Shown here one piece after another: positions 16,699 to 25,049 of a stretch of 64,000 nucleotides of DNA. Location of the stretch: positions 62,001 through 126,000 of the forward strand of contig JAZNDW010000012.1 of NCBI GenBank assembly GCA_045588245.1, written 5' to 3'. Under the pieces are notes generated by a model, which saw only the letters and a program-made list of their open reading frames with translations, made no database searches and had not been told where the DNA came from. The DNA is from DTU064 sp045588245 (GTDB taxonomy: Bacteria; Bacillota; Clostridia; Oscillospirales; CAG-272). Numbering within the stretch: the first letter of the stretch is position 1; the number at the start of each line of letters is the position of its first letter. Both the position numbers and the translations under genes were made by a program.

Positions 16699-17815
16699 CA
16701 AGCCTACCAAAACACAGATAGCCTCGCTGTTGCGAGAAGAAGCTTATTCCGATAGCAAGATACGTATAATGCCCGATACTCATTCAGGAAAACACGTTGC
16801 TGTCGGAACAACGATGACCGTATCAAAGCGAATTGCACCTACTCTTGTGGGTGTTGATATCGGGTGCGGTATGGAGGTTGTGTTTTTAGCTGAGCGTGAG
16901 CTTGATTTGGAAAGACTTGATGCTATCATACATCATCAGGTTCCCGCCGGCGCAAAGGTACACAATGTCCCTCTTGCATCCTTTGACCTCAATCATCTGC
17001 TTTGCAAGGACAACGTGGATCAGGAAAGAGCGCTCCGCAGTCTTGGAACTCTTGGTGGCGGCAATCACTTTATCGAGGTGGACAGGACGGAAAACGGCAA
17101 ACTTGTGCTTGTTATCCATTCGGGCTCAAGACAGTTGGGGAGTGACGTTGCTTCCTACTATCAAGATCAAGCATACCGTTATCAATGCAAAAAGCAGCGC
17201 AAACGAGCAAGGCAAAGCTATTACGATTCAAAGGATGCAGACACGTACTGCTTTTCTAAATCCGAAAAGGGCGCCCTTACGGTGAAACGGGAAGAAGCTA
17301 TTCTTGAAGGTACCCTTTATGACGCTTACCTCCACGACTTGGCTGTTGTAACCGACTTTGCTGATTTGAACAGAAGAACTATCGCTGACCTAATATGTAA
17401 GAATATGGGGCTTACCGTAACGGATAGGTTTTCGTGCGTTCACAATTACATTGATACAGAGTATATGATACTCCGCAAGGGTGCCATCTCTGCCCGTTTG
17501 GGTGAAAGAGTGATAATACCGCTTAATATGAGAGATGGGGCGGTGCTTGGTGTGGGGAAAGGAAATCCCGAGTGGAATTTTTCCGCTCCTCACGGCGCAG
17601 GACGTGCATGCAGCAGAACAGAAGCGAAGTACGCTTTTACCGTCGAAGATTATCAACGCCAAATGGAGGGAATATTCACGACAACGGCAAACACGGGCTC
17701 TATTGACGAGTGCCCGATGGCATACAAATCACCCCGACGGATACTTGATTTTATAGAAGAAACAGTCTCGGATATTGAGATTATAAGACCAATATACAAT
17801 TTCAAATCTTGTTGA
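16643..17815 (+). CDS. rtcB: RNA-splicing ligase RtcB family protein
   Basis: A GTP- and Mn2+-dependent RNA ligase that joins 2',3'-cyclic phosphate or 3'-phosphate ends to 5'-OH ends; in bacteria it is linked to repair of cleaved tRNA and rRNA. The 390-residue protein carries the metal-binding motif GVDIGCGME (Cys75), GGGNHFIEV (His142), HSGSRQLG (His159), VHNYID (His267) and the guanylylation motif PHGAGR (His317). Length fits the shorter bacterial RtcB group, which often pairs with the release factor PrfH; no prfH is present here. It lies 300 bp after two tRNA genes in its own promoter-terminator unit, bracketed by a direct repeat. Confidence 0.92.
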   Translation: MIKIQGKRNSAMVFADKLDKPTKTQIASLLREEAYSDSKIRIMPDTHSGKHVAVGTTMTVSKRIAPTLVGVDIGCGMEVVFLAERELDLERLDAIIHHQVPAGAKVHNVPLASFDLNHLLCKDNVDQERALRSLGTLGGGNHFIEVDRTENGKLVLVIHSGSRQLGSDVASYYQDQAYRYQCKKQRKRARQSYYDSKDADTYCFSKSEKGALTVKREEAILEGTLYDAYLHDLAVVTDFADLNRRTIADLICKNMGLTVTDRFSCVHNYIDTEYMILRKGAISARLGERVIIPLNMRDGAVLGVGKGNPEWNFSAPHGAGRACSRTEAKYAFTVEDYQRQMEGIFTTTANTGSIDECPMAYKSPRRILDFIEETVSDIEIIRPIYNFKSC

Positions 17816-17819
17816 TTCT

Positions 17820-17857
17820 TTGCAAAAGGTCATCGGTTCTCCGATGACCTTTTGCAA
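17820..17857 (+). terminator. Terminator of rtcB
   Basis: A 17-bp perfect stem (left arm TTGCAAAAGGTCATCGG, loop TTCT) starting 5 bp after the stop codon. The T run is internal to the right arm. Confidence 0.8.
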
Positions 17858-17885
17858 AGATGCATCTTTTTTGGCACCTCTACTA

Positions 17886-17953
17886 ACGCAAAAGGACATC
17901 GAAAGATGTCTTTTTTTGCGTTATAGAGAAAATGAGCGGCAACGAGTTTCGGG
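17886..17953. repeat. 68-bp direct repeat, right copy
   Basis: Second copy of 16339-16406, 1547 bp downstream, with two C-to-T differences. One of them lengthens the T run of the enclosed hairpin to seven. Similarity stops abruptly after TTTCGGG. Confidence 0.9.
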
Positions 17954-17971
17954 GGAGATCTTGTTAACCCA

Positions 17972-18000
17972 TTGATTTTAACTCTGAATGACGATATAAT
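17972..18000 (+). promoter_or_regulatory. Promoter of the D-2-hydroxyacid dehydrogenase gene
   Basis: TTGATT at 17972-17977 and TATAAT at 17995-18000, spacer 17 bp, beginning 18 bp after the repeat and leaving a leader of about 100 nt. Confidence 0.72.
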
Positions 18001-18106
18001 ATAAATGGAAATGCAAAACTATACTCTAATCCTCAGTCTTGCATAAAAAACGTAATAATCACAAAGATTATAATAATACCAATGTAAAAAAGTATGAGGT
18101 AATTAA

Positions 18107-19141
18107 ATGAAAATAGCATTTTTTGACACAAAAACCTATGATATTCCGTCTTTTGAAAAGTTCGCGAGTATGCATGGAGTCACGATCAAATATTATGAAA
18201 CGAAGCTCAATGAGGATACAGCGAAGCTTGCAAACGGAGCTGATGCGGTTTGTGTTTTCGTGAACGATACCGTAAATGCGGCTGTGATCGACCGCTTATA
18301 TGATATGGGCGTCAAGGTGCTGGCGCTTCGCTGTGCGGGCTTCAATAACGTTGACATGAAGCATGCGTACGGCAAGCTTCATGTGCTGCGCGTACCTGCG
18401 TACTCGCCCTATGCTGTCGCAGAACACGCGATTGCACTTTTGCTTACATCCATCCGCAGAATACACAAGGCTTACATCCGTTCAAGAGACTTTAATTTCA
18501 GTTTGTCGGGACTTGCGGGTTTTGACCTCTACGGAAAGACCGTGGGTGTCGTCGGCACGGGTAAGATTGGCAAAGTTTTCATAAATATCTGCCACGGATT
18601 TGGAATGAAAGTACTTGCGTACGATAAATTCCCCTCAAAAGAACTTGATAACGGCGATACTGTCAGATACGTTACGCTTGACGAACTGTTGAAAAACAGC
18701 GACATTATATCGTTGCATTGTCCGCTGACGGAAGAAACGTATCATATGATAAATGAAGACGCCTTGGAGAAATGCAAAAAAGGTGTCGTTCTCATAAATA
18801 CGTCAAGAGGCGCGCTCGTTGATGCGGAAGCACTGTTGGGGGCGATCAAATCAAGAAAAGTCGGTGCCGCCTGCCTTGACGTGTACGAGGAAGAATCGGA
18901 ACTGTTTTTTGAAGATAATTCGGGACATATCATGGAGGATGATACGCTTGCGCGCCTTATTTCCATGCCGAACGTTATCGTAACGTCGCATCAGGCGTTT
19001 TTGACGGATGACGCACTTCTGAATATCGCTGAAACGACAATAAACAATATCGTCGGTTTCTTCGCTACGAATCAGTGCCCGAACGAGCTTTGCTACAACG
19101 GCGGAGAAGCCGTTGACTGCAAGGACGGCAAATGTTTCTGA
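18107..19141 (+). CDS. D-2-hydroxyacid dehydrogenase (fermentative D-lactate dehydrogenase type)
   Basis: An NAD-dependent dehydrogenase of 344 residues. The dinucleotide fold begins with VGVVGTGKIGK near residue 145. The catalytic trio can be seen as Arg in NTSRGALVD, Glu in DVYEEESELFFED and His in TSHQAFLT. The EESELFFED segment is typical of LdhA-like D-lactate dehydrogenases, which reduce pyruvate to D-lactate and regenerate NAD+. The C-terminus has an unusual short tail with two cysteines (DCKDGKCF). It precedes a group of redox genes on the same strand; related 2-oxoacids are possible substrates. Confidence 0.85.
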   Translation: MKIAFFDTKTYDIPSFEKFASMHGVTIKYYETKLNEDTAKLANGADAVCVFVNDTVNAAVIDRLYDMGVKVLALRCAGFNNVDMKHAYGKLHVLRVPAYSPYAVAEHAIALLLTSIRRIHKAYIRSRDFNFSLSGLAGFDLYGKTVGVVGTGKIGKVFINICHGFGMKVLAYDKFPSKELDNGDTVRYVTLDELLKNSDIISLHCPLTEETYHMINEDALEKCKKGVVLINTSRGALVDAEALLGAIKSRKVGAACLDVYEEESELFFEDNSGHIMEDDTLARLISMPNVIVTSHQAFLTDDALLNIAETTINNIVGFFATNQCPNELCYNGGEAVDCKDGKCF

Positions 19142-19226
19142 CGGCTGCAGATTGTTGTTGTAATATTCGGATTTGTATGATAAAATATCCGAGATAGAAT
19201 CGATTATAACATAGGAGAGAAAAATC

Positions 19227-19865
19227 ATGACAGCTGATAACGGAAAAATCATTGACGGTGCTATTGACGCGAAGGCTTTATTCAATATTGGATATGGGCT
19301 GTATGTTGTAACATCGAATGACGGTCTGAAGGATAACGGATTCATCGTCAACACGGTCACACAAGTGACGAGCACGCCGAACAGAGTTGCCGTGACGATA
19401 AACAAAGATAATTATTCTTTTGAGATCATCAAAAAAACGGGTATCATGAACGTAAACTGTCTTACGGTTGAAGCGCCGTTTTCGGTTTTTGAAGCGTTCG
19501 GCTTTGTCAGCGGCAGAAACGTTGATAAATTTGCGAACTGCAAGCCCGACCGTTCCGCAAACGGACTTGTCGTTTTACCGAAGTATATCAATTCGTTTAT
19601 GTCGCTGTCAGTCGAAGGCTACGTTGATCTTGATACGCACGGTATGTTTATCTGCAGCGTAACGGAGGCGAAGGTAATCTCCGACAAGGAAACGATGACG
19701 TATTCCTATTATCACAAAAATGTCAAACCGAAACCGCAACCCGAAAAAAAACAAGGATACGTTTGTAAGATCTGCGGATACGTTCACGAGGGAGAAGAGC
19801 TTCCCGCAGACTTTATATGCCCGATCTGTAAGCACGGTGCTGTTGATTTTGAACCGATAGAATAA
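19227..19865 (+). CDS. Flavin reductase-like (flavoredoxin) protein with C-terminal rubredoxin domain
   Basis: Residues 1 to about 155 form an FMN-binding split barrel of the flavoredoxin/flavin-reductase group (ALFNIGYGLYVVTSNDG near the start, then FIVNTVTQVTS). The C-terminus is a rubredoxin domain with two CxxC knuckles, VCKICGYVHEGEE and FICPICKHG, which bind one iron. Such fusions carry electrons to O2-scavenging or reductive enzymes in anaerobes; the partner here is inferred to be among the neighbouring flavoenzymes. A weak TTGTTG-18-TATGAT lies at 19152-19181. A terminator follows the gene. Confidence 0.87.
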   Translation: MTADNGKIIDGAIDAKALFNIGYGLYVVTSNDGLKDNGFIVNTVTQVTSTPNRVAVTINKDNYSFEIIKKTGIMNVNCLTVEAPFSVFEAFGFVSGRNVDKFANCKPDRSANGLVVLPKYINSFMSLSVEGYVDLDTHGMFICSVTEAKVISDKETMTYSYYHKNVKPKPQPEKKQGYVCKICGYVHEGEELPADFICPICKHGAVDFEPIE

Positions 19866-19870
19866 TCTGT

Positions 19871-19908
19871 AACAGCCCGAATACACACTGTGTATTCGGG
19901 CTGTTTTT
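19871..19908 (+). terminator. Terminator after the flavoredoxin-rubredoxin gene
   Basis: AACAGCCCGAATACA-CACTG-TGTATTCGGGCTGTT hairpin ending in T5. Confidence 0.9.
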
Positions 19909-19940
19909 GCGGTTGAGTATTTGCGGTGGGGCGGAAACTC

Positions 19941-19969
19941 TTGCAATCGGTGCGAAAATTTAGTATACT
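19941..19969 (+). promoter_or_regulatory. Promoter of the enoate-reductase/AcnX operon
   Basis: TTGCAA at 19941-19946 and TATACT at 19964-19969, spacer 17 bp, 63 bp before the start codon. Confidence 0.75.
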
Positions 19970-20031
19970 ATACGTTGGTGGATATCACGACATATATCAA
20001 TAATATTCTTATAAAAAGCGAGGAAACGGTC

Positions 20032-22089
20032 ATGAATTCAAAATATGATGCACTCTTTACGCCGTGGAAGATCGGTAACGTTGAGATCAAGAACCGCATC
20101 GTAATGTGCCCGATGGGCGGCACGTCGCTGTTCGGTTGGTTTGAGCTCGGAGGCTGCCATTTTGACAAAGAAGCGGCAAAGCTCTTTTTGGAAAGAGCGA
20201 ATAACAACGTCGGTCTCATCATTCCGGGAATCGCACCTCTGCGCGATACTTTCTGGGGTAAGTGGCTCTGGCAGAACCCGAAGATGTTTGAGGAGCTGAA
20301 GGTGTTTATGGATGAGATCCATAAAACGGGAGCGAAGCTGTTTGTTCAGCTGACAGCGGGTATGGGTCGTTCATGGGCGATCACCGAGCTTGTTGCACCC
20401 TTGCACAAGAATAAATTTACACGCGCTATCGTCAAACCCATCATTGATACGTCACACGAGCTTGCATCTCCGAGCCCGCAGCCGTCGCGTTGGGCTCACG
20501 ACATCATTTGCCCCGAAATGACTGTAGAACAGATACACGAGATCATCGAAGCGTTTGCTAAAACAGCAAAGCTTTGCCGTGACGCAGGTGTTGACGGTGT
20601 TGAGGTCCATGCCGTACACGAGGGCTATCTGCTCGATCAGTTTGCAATTGAATTTTTCAATAAACGTACTGACGAATATGGCGGAAGCTTTGAAAACCGC
20701 TATCGCTTTGCCGCAGAGGTCGTTAAAGCAATTAAGGAAGCTTGTGGCGAGGACTATCCTGTTTCGCTCCGTTACTCGGTAGAATCGAAAATGAAAGGCT
20801 TCTGCGAGGGAGCTATGCCGGGTGAAGAGTACGCGGAAGTCGGCAGAAGCATGAAAGAATCCGAAAAAGCGGCGAAGTATCTGCAGGATGCAGGCTACGA
20901 TATGCTCAACGCCGATAACGGAACTTACGATTCCTGGTATTGGGCGCATCCGCCTATGTATATGCCCGAAAACTGCAACCTTGATGACGTTGCACACATA
21001 AAGCAGTTCGTTGATATTCCCGTTGTTTGTGCGGGCAGAATGGATGCGGAAGTAGGTGCAAAAGCCGTAGAGGAGGGCAGAATAGACGCTGTCGGCGTTG
21101 CCCGTCAGTTCCTCGTTGACCCCGAATGGATCACGAAAATGATAGAGGACAGAATAGAGGATATCAAGCCTTGCATTTGCTGTCATTCTGGCTGCTTCAA
21201 TTTCTCTTCGTCAAAGGGTCATGCAAATACGCAGGATCTGACCGATACGATGGGACTTGCGCGCTGCGCTCTCAATCCGCAAACGATGCAGTCGAAGAAA
21301 TACCGTATTGAGCCCGCGAAGAAAAAGAAAAAGATCGCCGTTATCGGCGGCGGTATCGGCGGCATGGAGGCAGCTATCATCTGTGCAAAACGCGGACACA
21401 CCGTAACCCTTTACGAAAAGTCTGATAAGCTTGGCGGCGTATTTATCGCGGCGGCGGCTCCGTCCTTCAAGGAAAAGGACCGTGCACTTATCGCTTGGTA
21501 CGAGCGCGAGATAAGACGCTATCCCGAGATCACCGTGAAGATGAATACTGCCGTTACCGACGTCAAAGCACTCGATGCCGACGAGGTTATTGTTGCTACG
21601 GGCGCCGTTGCAAAACAGCCCCCGATTCCCGGCGTGGAAAAAGCCGTTGAAGCGATCGATTATTTGCTCGGTAACAAGACAGTCGGCGATAACGTGGTCG
21701 TTATCGGAGGCGGACTTACGGGTTGTGAGATCGCGTACGAGCTTTATCTGAAGGGCAAAAAGCCCACGATCGTTGAAATGCAGGACGACCTCATCACAAC
21801 GAAGGGCGTATGCCTTGCAAACACGAGCTATCTGCGTGATTTCTTCAAGACGAATGAAGTTCCTGTCCATCTTCTGACGAGCGTATGCGAGATCAAGGAC
21901 GACGGCGTCGTCGTTAAACATAACGACGGCACGACAAAGACCGTTGCCGCAGATTCCGTAATCCTTTCCGTAGGATATAATCCCGCTCCGATAGCTGAGC
22001 GCGGCGTACATATAGTCGGAGATGCGTCGAAGGTCGGCAACCTCAGAACCGTTATCTGGGGCGTTTGGGACGTTTGTATGAAACTTTAA
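20032..22089 (+). CDS. NADH:flavin oxidoreductase / 2-enoate reductase-like Fe-S flavoenzyme
   Basis: A 685-residue protein with the three-part layout of 2-enoate and 2,4-dienoyl-CoA reductases. Residues 1 to about 370 are an Old Yellow Enzyme FMN barrel (TPWKIGNVEIKNRIVMCPMGG; later DGVEVHAVHEGYLLDQF). Cysteines in PCICCHSGCF and LARCALNP, from about residue 380, would hold a [4Fe-4S] cluster. An FAD/NAD-binding domain starts with KIAVIGGGIGGMEAA near 433, and VVVIGGGLTGCE begins a second nucleotide fold. The family reduces activated C=C bonds with NADH; the substrate is unknown. The frame is open 37 codons further upstream, but GAGGAA serves the ATG at 20032. AcnX follows by 25 bp. Confidence 0.88.
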   Translation: MNSKYDALFTPWKIGNVEIKNRIVMCPMGGTSLFGWFELGGCHFDKEAAKLFLERANNNVGLIIPGIAPLRDTFWGKWLWQNPKMFEELKVFMDEIHKTGAKLFVQLTAGMGRSWAITELVAPLHKNKFTRAIVKPIIDTSHELASPSPQPSRWAHDIICPEMTVEQIHEIIEAFAKTAKLCRDAGVDGVEVHAVHEGYLLDQFAIEFFNKRTDEYGGSFENRYRFAAEVVKAIKEACGEDYPVSLRYSVESKMKGFCEGAMPGEEYAEVGRSMKESEKAAKYLQDAGYDMLNADNGTYDSWYWAHPPMYMPENCNLDDVAHIKQFVDIPVVCAGRMDAEVGAKAVEEGRIDAVGVARQFLVDPEWITKMIEDRIEDIKPCICCHSGCFNFSSSKGHANTQDLTDTMGLARCALNPQTMQSKKYRIEPAKKKKKIAVIGGGIGGMEAAIICAKRGHTVTLYEKSDKLGGVFIAAAAPSFKEKDRALIAWYEREIRRYPEITVKMNTAVTDVKALDADEVIVATGAVAKQPPIPGVEKAVEAIDYLLGNKTVGDNVVVIGGGLTGCEIAYELYLKGKKPTIVEMQDDLITTKGVCLANTSYLRDFFKTNEVPVHLLTSVCEIKDDGVVVKHNDGTTKTVAADSVILSVGYNPAPIAERGVHIVGDASKVGNLRTVIWGVWDVCMKL

Positions 22090-22114
22090 TATTTCGAATA
22101 GGAGAGCACTGTAA

Positions 22115-23389
22115 ATGATACTGACAAAAGAGCAGCAGGCGATACTCAACGGAGAAAAGGGTGAAACGCTTGCGAAAGTTATGAAAACTCTCGTTATGTA
22201 CGGTGATGCATTTGAAGCGGAAAAGCTTGTTCCGATCACGTCAAAATGTAATCACTTGGTAACGTCATTCGGACTTAAGGTAATGTCACCTGTTTACGAT
22301 CTTATGCAGAAGATCCTTGATGCCGGTGTCGCGTCGGAGCAGAAGTTTTCCGTCGATCCTCGTCCGCTTGATAAAAATGTACCTGCCAACTTCCTGCAGA
22401 ATCTCGTATTCAATAAATTTATGTATACGAAGCAGGATTTTTACGAAAAGCAATTAAAAGAGCTCGGACTGTTGAACGATAATGCATTCAGCTGCACCTG
22501 CTACATGGACGAAGTCGGAAATAAACCGAACCGCGGCGACGTGCTTTCATGGGCGGAATCGAGCGCTGTCGTTTATGCCAATTCCGTTCTCGGAGCGAGA
22601 TGCAACCGCAACTCGGGTATTATCGACATTATGGGCTCAATAGTCGGCTATGTTCCGTATTTCGGACTTCTTACCGACGAGGGAAGACGCGCCACGTGGG
22701 TTGTGAAGGTTGAAACGACAAAAAAGCCCGAAGCACAGCTTCTCGGCTCTGCGATCGGTATGAAGGTCATGGAGGACGTGCCGTACGTCATCGGTCTTGA
22801 TAAATGGATCGGTAACGAGCTTGACGATGCCGCTTGCGCTTATCTTAAGGATTTCGGTGCCGCAACTGCGTCAAACGGCGCTGTCGGACTTTATCATATC
22901 GCAGGACTTACTCCCGAAGCCGTTGATTTCGGCGAAGATATGATCGCCGAAGGCGCGAAGGAATACGTTATTGACGATGCGGAGCTTGAAAGAGTTAAGA
23001 ATAACTATCCCGTCATGTGGAAAAATCCCGAAGCAAAGCCGAAGCTTTGCTTTGTCGGCTGTCCGCATCTGTCGCTTCAGCAGCTCAAGGATTGGACTGT
23101 TAATATCGAAGCTGAACTGAAGCAAAACGGAAACAAGAAGATAACCGTACCGACCGTATTCACAGCCGCACCGGCGGTCCTTGAAGCGTTTGGAAAGACC
23201 GAATATGCCGAAAGACTGAAAGCAACGGGAGTTATTACGTCCTATATCTGTCCTTTGATGTATATGAACAATCCGCTTTGCAAAAAGATGCCCGTTATGA
23301 CCTCGTCCAATAAACTTCGCACCTATACGAGCGCAAGATATTATTCCGACGATGAGATTCTTTCTATCATTACAGGAGGTAACAAATAA
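22115..23389 (+). CDS. Aconitase X catalytic (large) subunit
   Basis: A 424-residue member of the DUF521/aconitase X family, a hydro-lyase with an Fe-S centre. Recognisable stretches are the N-terminal LTKEQQAILNGEKGE, CTCYMDEVGNKPNRGDVLSWAESSAVVYANSVLGAR and the GCPHLSLQQL motif. Characterised relatives are cis-3-hydroxy-L-proline dehydratases in bacteria and phosphomevalonate dehydratase in archaea, so the substrate cannot be called from sequence. Its stop codon overlaps the start of the small subunit by 1 bp. Confidence 0.9.
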   Translation: MILTKEQQAILNGEKGETLAKVMKTLVMYGDAFEAEKLVPITSKCNHLVTSFGLKVMSPVYDLMQKILDAGVASEQKFSVDPRPLDKNVPANFLQNLVFNKFMYTKQDFYEKQLKELGLLNDNAFSCTCYMDEVGNKPNRGDVLSWAESSAVVYANSVLGARCNRNSGIIDIMGSIVGYVPYFGLLTDEGRRATWVVKVETTKKPEAQLLGSAIGMKVMEDVPYVIGLDKWIGNELDDAACAYLKDFGAATASNGAVGLYHIAGLTPEAVDFGEDMIAEGAKEYVIDDAELERVKNNYPVMWKNPEAKPKLCFVGCPHLSLQQLKDWTVNIEAELKQNGNKKITVPTVFTAAPAVLEAFGKTEYAERLKATGVITSYICPLMYMNNPLCKKMPVMTSSNKLRTYTSARYYSDDEILSIITGGNK

Positions 23390-23832
23390 TGAAACAGTTC
23401 AAAGGTAGAGTTGTCACCCCCGGAAAAGTAACGGCTCCTGCCGTCGTTACAACAGAAGGCTTCAACACGTTGGCATCGCTTCAGATGGCGCTTCAGTTCG
23501 GTGATAAAGAAGTAAAATGCGGAGATCAGAATAACAAAGAGCTTCACGGAAAGCCTCTGTTAGGCAAGGCACTTTGCCTGCCGCAGACGATCGGCTCAAC
23601 GACGGGCGGACTCGTACTCTATTGCGCGTGCGCAATGGAAAAAAGCCCTGCATGCCTTCTTTTCGCAAATCACATCGACTCTCTTGCCGCTGCAGGAGCA
23701 GTTCTTGCGGACGTTTGGCTTGACGACAATAAAATGCCCGTTATCGACTGCCTTGGCGAAGAATTCCTCGCTTACGTAAAGGACGGAATGACAGTTACAG
23801 TAGACGAAGACGGAACTGTCACTGTTGAATGA
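23389..23832 (+). CDS. Aconitase X swivel-domain (small) subunit
   Basis: A 147-residue DUF126-type protein, the swivelling domain that completes the aconitase X active site. FKGRVVTPGKVTAPAVVTTEGFN at the start, the LPQTIGSTTGGLVLY motif and the C-terminal segment DCLGEEFLAYVKDGMTVTVDEDG match the family. GGAGGT lies within the end of the large-subunit gene. The two are encoded separately, as in many bacteria and archaea. Confidence 0.9.
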   Translation: MKQFKGRVVTPGKVTAPAVVTTEGFNTLASLQMALQFGDKEVKCGDQNNKELHGKPLLGKALCLPQTIGSTTGGLVLYCACAMEKSPACLLFANHIDSLAAAGAVLADVWLDDNKMPVIDCLGEEFLAYVKDGMTVTVDEDGTVTVE

Positions 23833-23871
23833 TTCGGTATTCAGCTTGAATAAACAATAACGAATATTTGT

Positions 23872-23908
23872 AACGAAGGGCGTTTCCAAAGGAAACGCCC
23901 TTCGTTTT
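23872..23908 (+). terminator. Terminator of the enoate-reductase/AcnX operon
   Basis: AACGAAGGGCGTTTCC-AAA-GGAAACGCCCTTCGTT, a 16-bp perfect stem ending in TTTT. The following 235 bp up to the lipoprotein gene are AT-rich with scattered -10-like sequences but nothing definite. Confidence 0.92.
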
Positions 23909-24143
23909 ATAATCAGCTCTTATTTTGATATTAAAGACTTATTGTGCTAAAAATAGCGAAATATAATCTTAAAAGCAAAGCACTCGTGTAGTATAGTGCT
24001 ATTATAGTGCCGTATTTTTGTAGCATTCGGCAGTTTCTATATATTAAAATATAAATGTAAACAAGGATTCGAAGAAATTGCTTCTTCGGACCAAAATATC
24101 CGTGTAATCGGAAAAATTAATTCTATTAAGGAGAATTGGTACA

Positions 24144-24848
24144 ATGAAAAAACTGGTAACACTTATGCTTGTGTTCGTCATGATCCTTTCGATGATGATA
24201 TCCTGCGGAGATACAAAGGATCCGAGCGAAACTGACGGTATCGGTACAGGAACGTCTGACGATTCTGCCGATAACACAACGGATGAAAAAGACGACGCGA
24301 CCGAAACCGAAAAGGAAACAGAAGAAGAGACAGAAACAGAGCTTGTTCTTCCTGTTCAGACAGACGTTCCCTGCAACTTTGACGATGTGCTCGATCTTTC
24401 CGATGATATTCTTGTAACAGAATATATGCTCGAGGATGGAAAGGGAGTATGGATCCTCGGAGACGATACCACCGCTATGTCCAACATTATCACAGAAGAT
24501 CTTCTCAACGAATATGAATACTTCGCAATCAAGTATGAAACAGACTACTGCGACGAGTGTTCCACGATCGCTCTGATGTTCAAATTAACTCATGAAGACG
24601 GAACAAAAACCGAATTCCTTTGCAACGAATGGTTTGCTTGGGGACCTGCAGGCATGACATATCAGGCATCGAGCTTTGCTGTGATGAACGTTTACGCTGA
24701 CAGCGTATTCTATGTTCCGACAGAACAGTTCCTCACAAACGAGAATTTCTTGGCAGGTGACATTATCGACCAGATCGGTCTTTGCGCTGTTGAAGAGTCG
24801 GGAACTTACGTTTACCTCACCATTACGGGCGCATACCTCACAAAATAA
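24144..24848 (+). CDS. Putative lipoprotein of unknown function
   Basis: A 234-residue protein with a lipoprotein signal (MKKLVTLMLVFVMILSMMISC, Cys21 as lipid site) and an acidic, threonine-rich linker (about residues 25-68, many D, E and T) leading to a globular domain with no motif I recognise. It would be anchored on the outer face of the membrane. It stands alone between a terminator upstream and one downstream. AAGGAG lies before the ATG. Confidence 0.7.
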   Translation: MKKLVTLMLVFVMILSMMISCGDTKDPSETDGIGTGTSDDSADNTTDEKDDATETEKETEEETETELVLPVQTDVPCNFDDVLDLSDDILVTEYMLEDGKGVWILGDDTTAMSNIITEDLLNEYEYFAIKYETDYCDECSTIALMFKLTHEDGTKTEFLCNEWFAWGPAGMTYQASSFAVMNVYADSVFYVPTEQFLTNENFLAGDIIDQIGLCAVEESGTYVYLTITGAYLTK

Positions 24849-24858
24849 GTCTATCCTT

Positions 24859-24903
24859 AAAGAATCATTTTCGTATATTCAATTATTCGAAAATGATTCT
24901 TTG
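24859..24903 (+). terminator. Terminator after the lipoprotein gene
   Basis: AAAGAATCATTTTCG and its exact complement separated by a 14-nt loop, ending in TTT. The T run is short, so efficiency is uncertain. Confidence 0.7.
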
Positions 24904-25049
24904 CTTTAATCTGTCGGTTGCCGTTAAAAATGCGTGATCGTCTTGAAAGCTTGCTGATTTGAGGTTATACTTATTTTATCAACTATCCGGCGGATCACGC
25001 CCTATGTTGCAACCAAAAACAGCGGCGACAGTACTGAGGAGATATATAC

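Noticed and set aside
16579..17953. An RtcB-PrfH rescue pair.
   Set aside because: No release-factor-like gene is adjacent; the unit contains only rtcB and a tiny leader frame.
17960..18000. A possible Rex site (TTGTTAA) upstream of the D-lactate-dehydrogenase-like gene.
   Set aside because: Only one half-site is present; the second half does not match the TTAACAA needed for a Rex palindrome.
20452..22239. Long minus-strand frames (244 and 342 codons) opposite the enoate reductase gene.
   Set aside because: They are shadows of a strongly coding plus-strand gene, have no start signals and show no recognisable domain.
23942..24030. Promoter candidates before the lipoprotein gene (TTGTGC with TATAAT; TATTATAG).
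   Set aside because: Spacers are 14 bp or -35 boxes are missing; the AT-rich sequence gives several equally weak matches.
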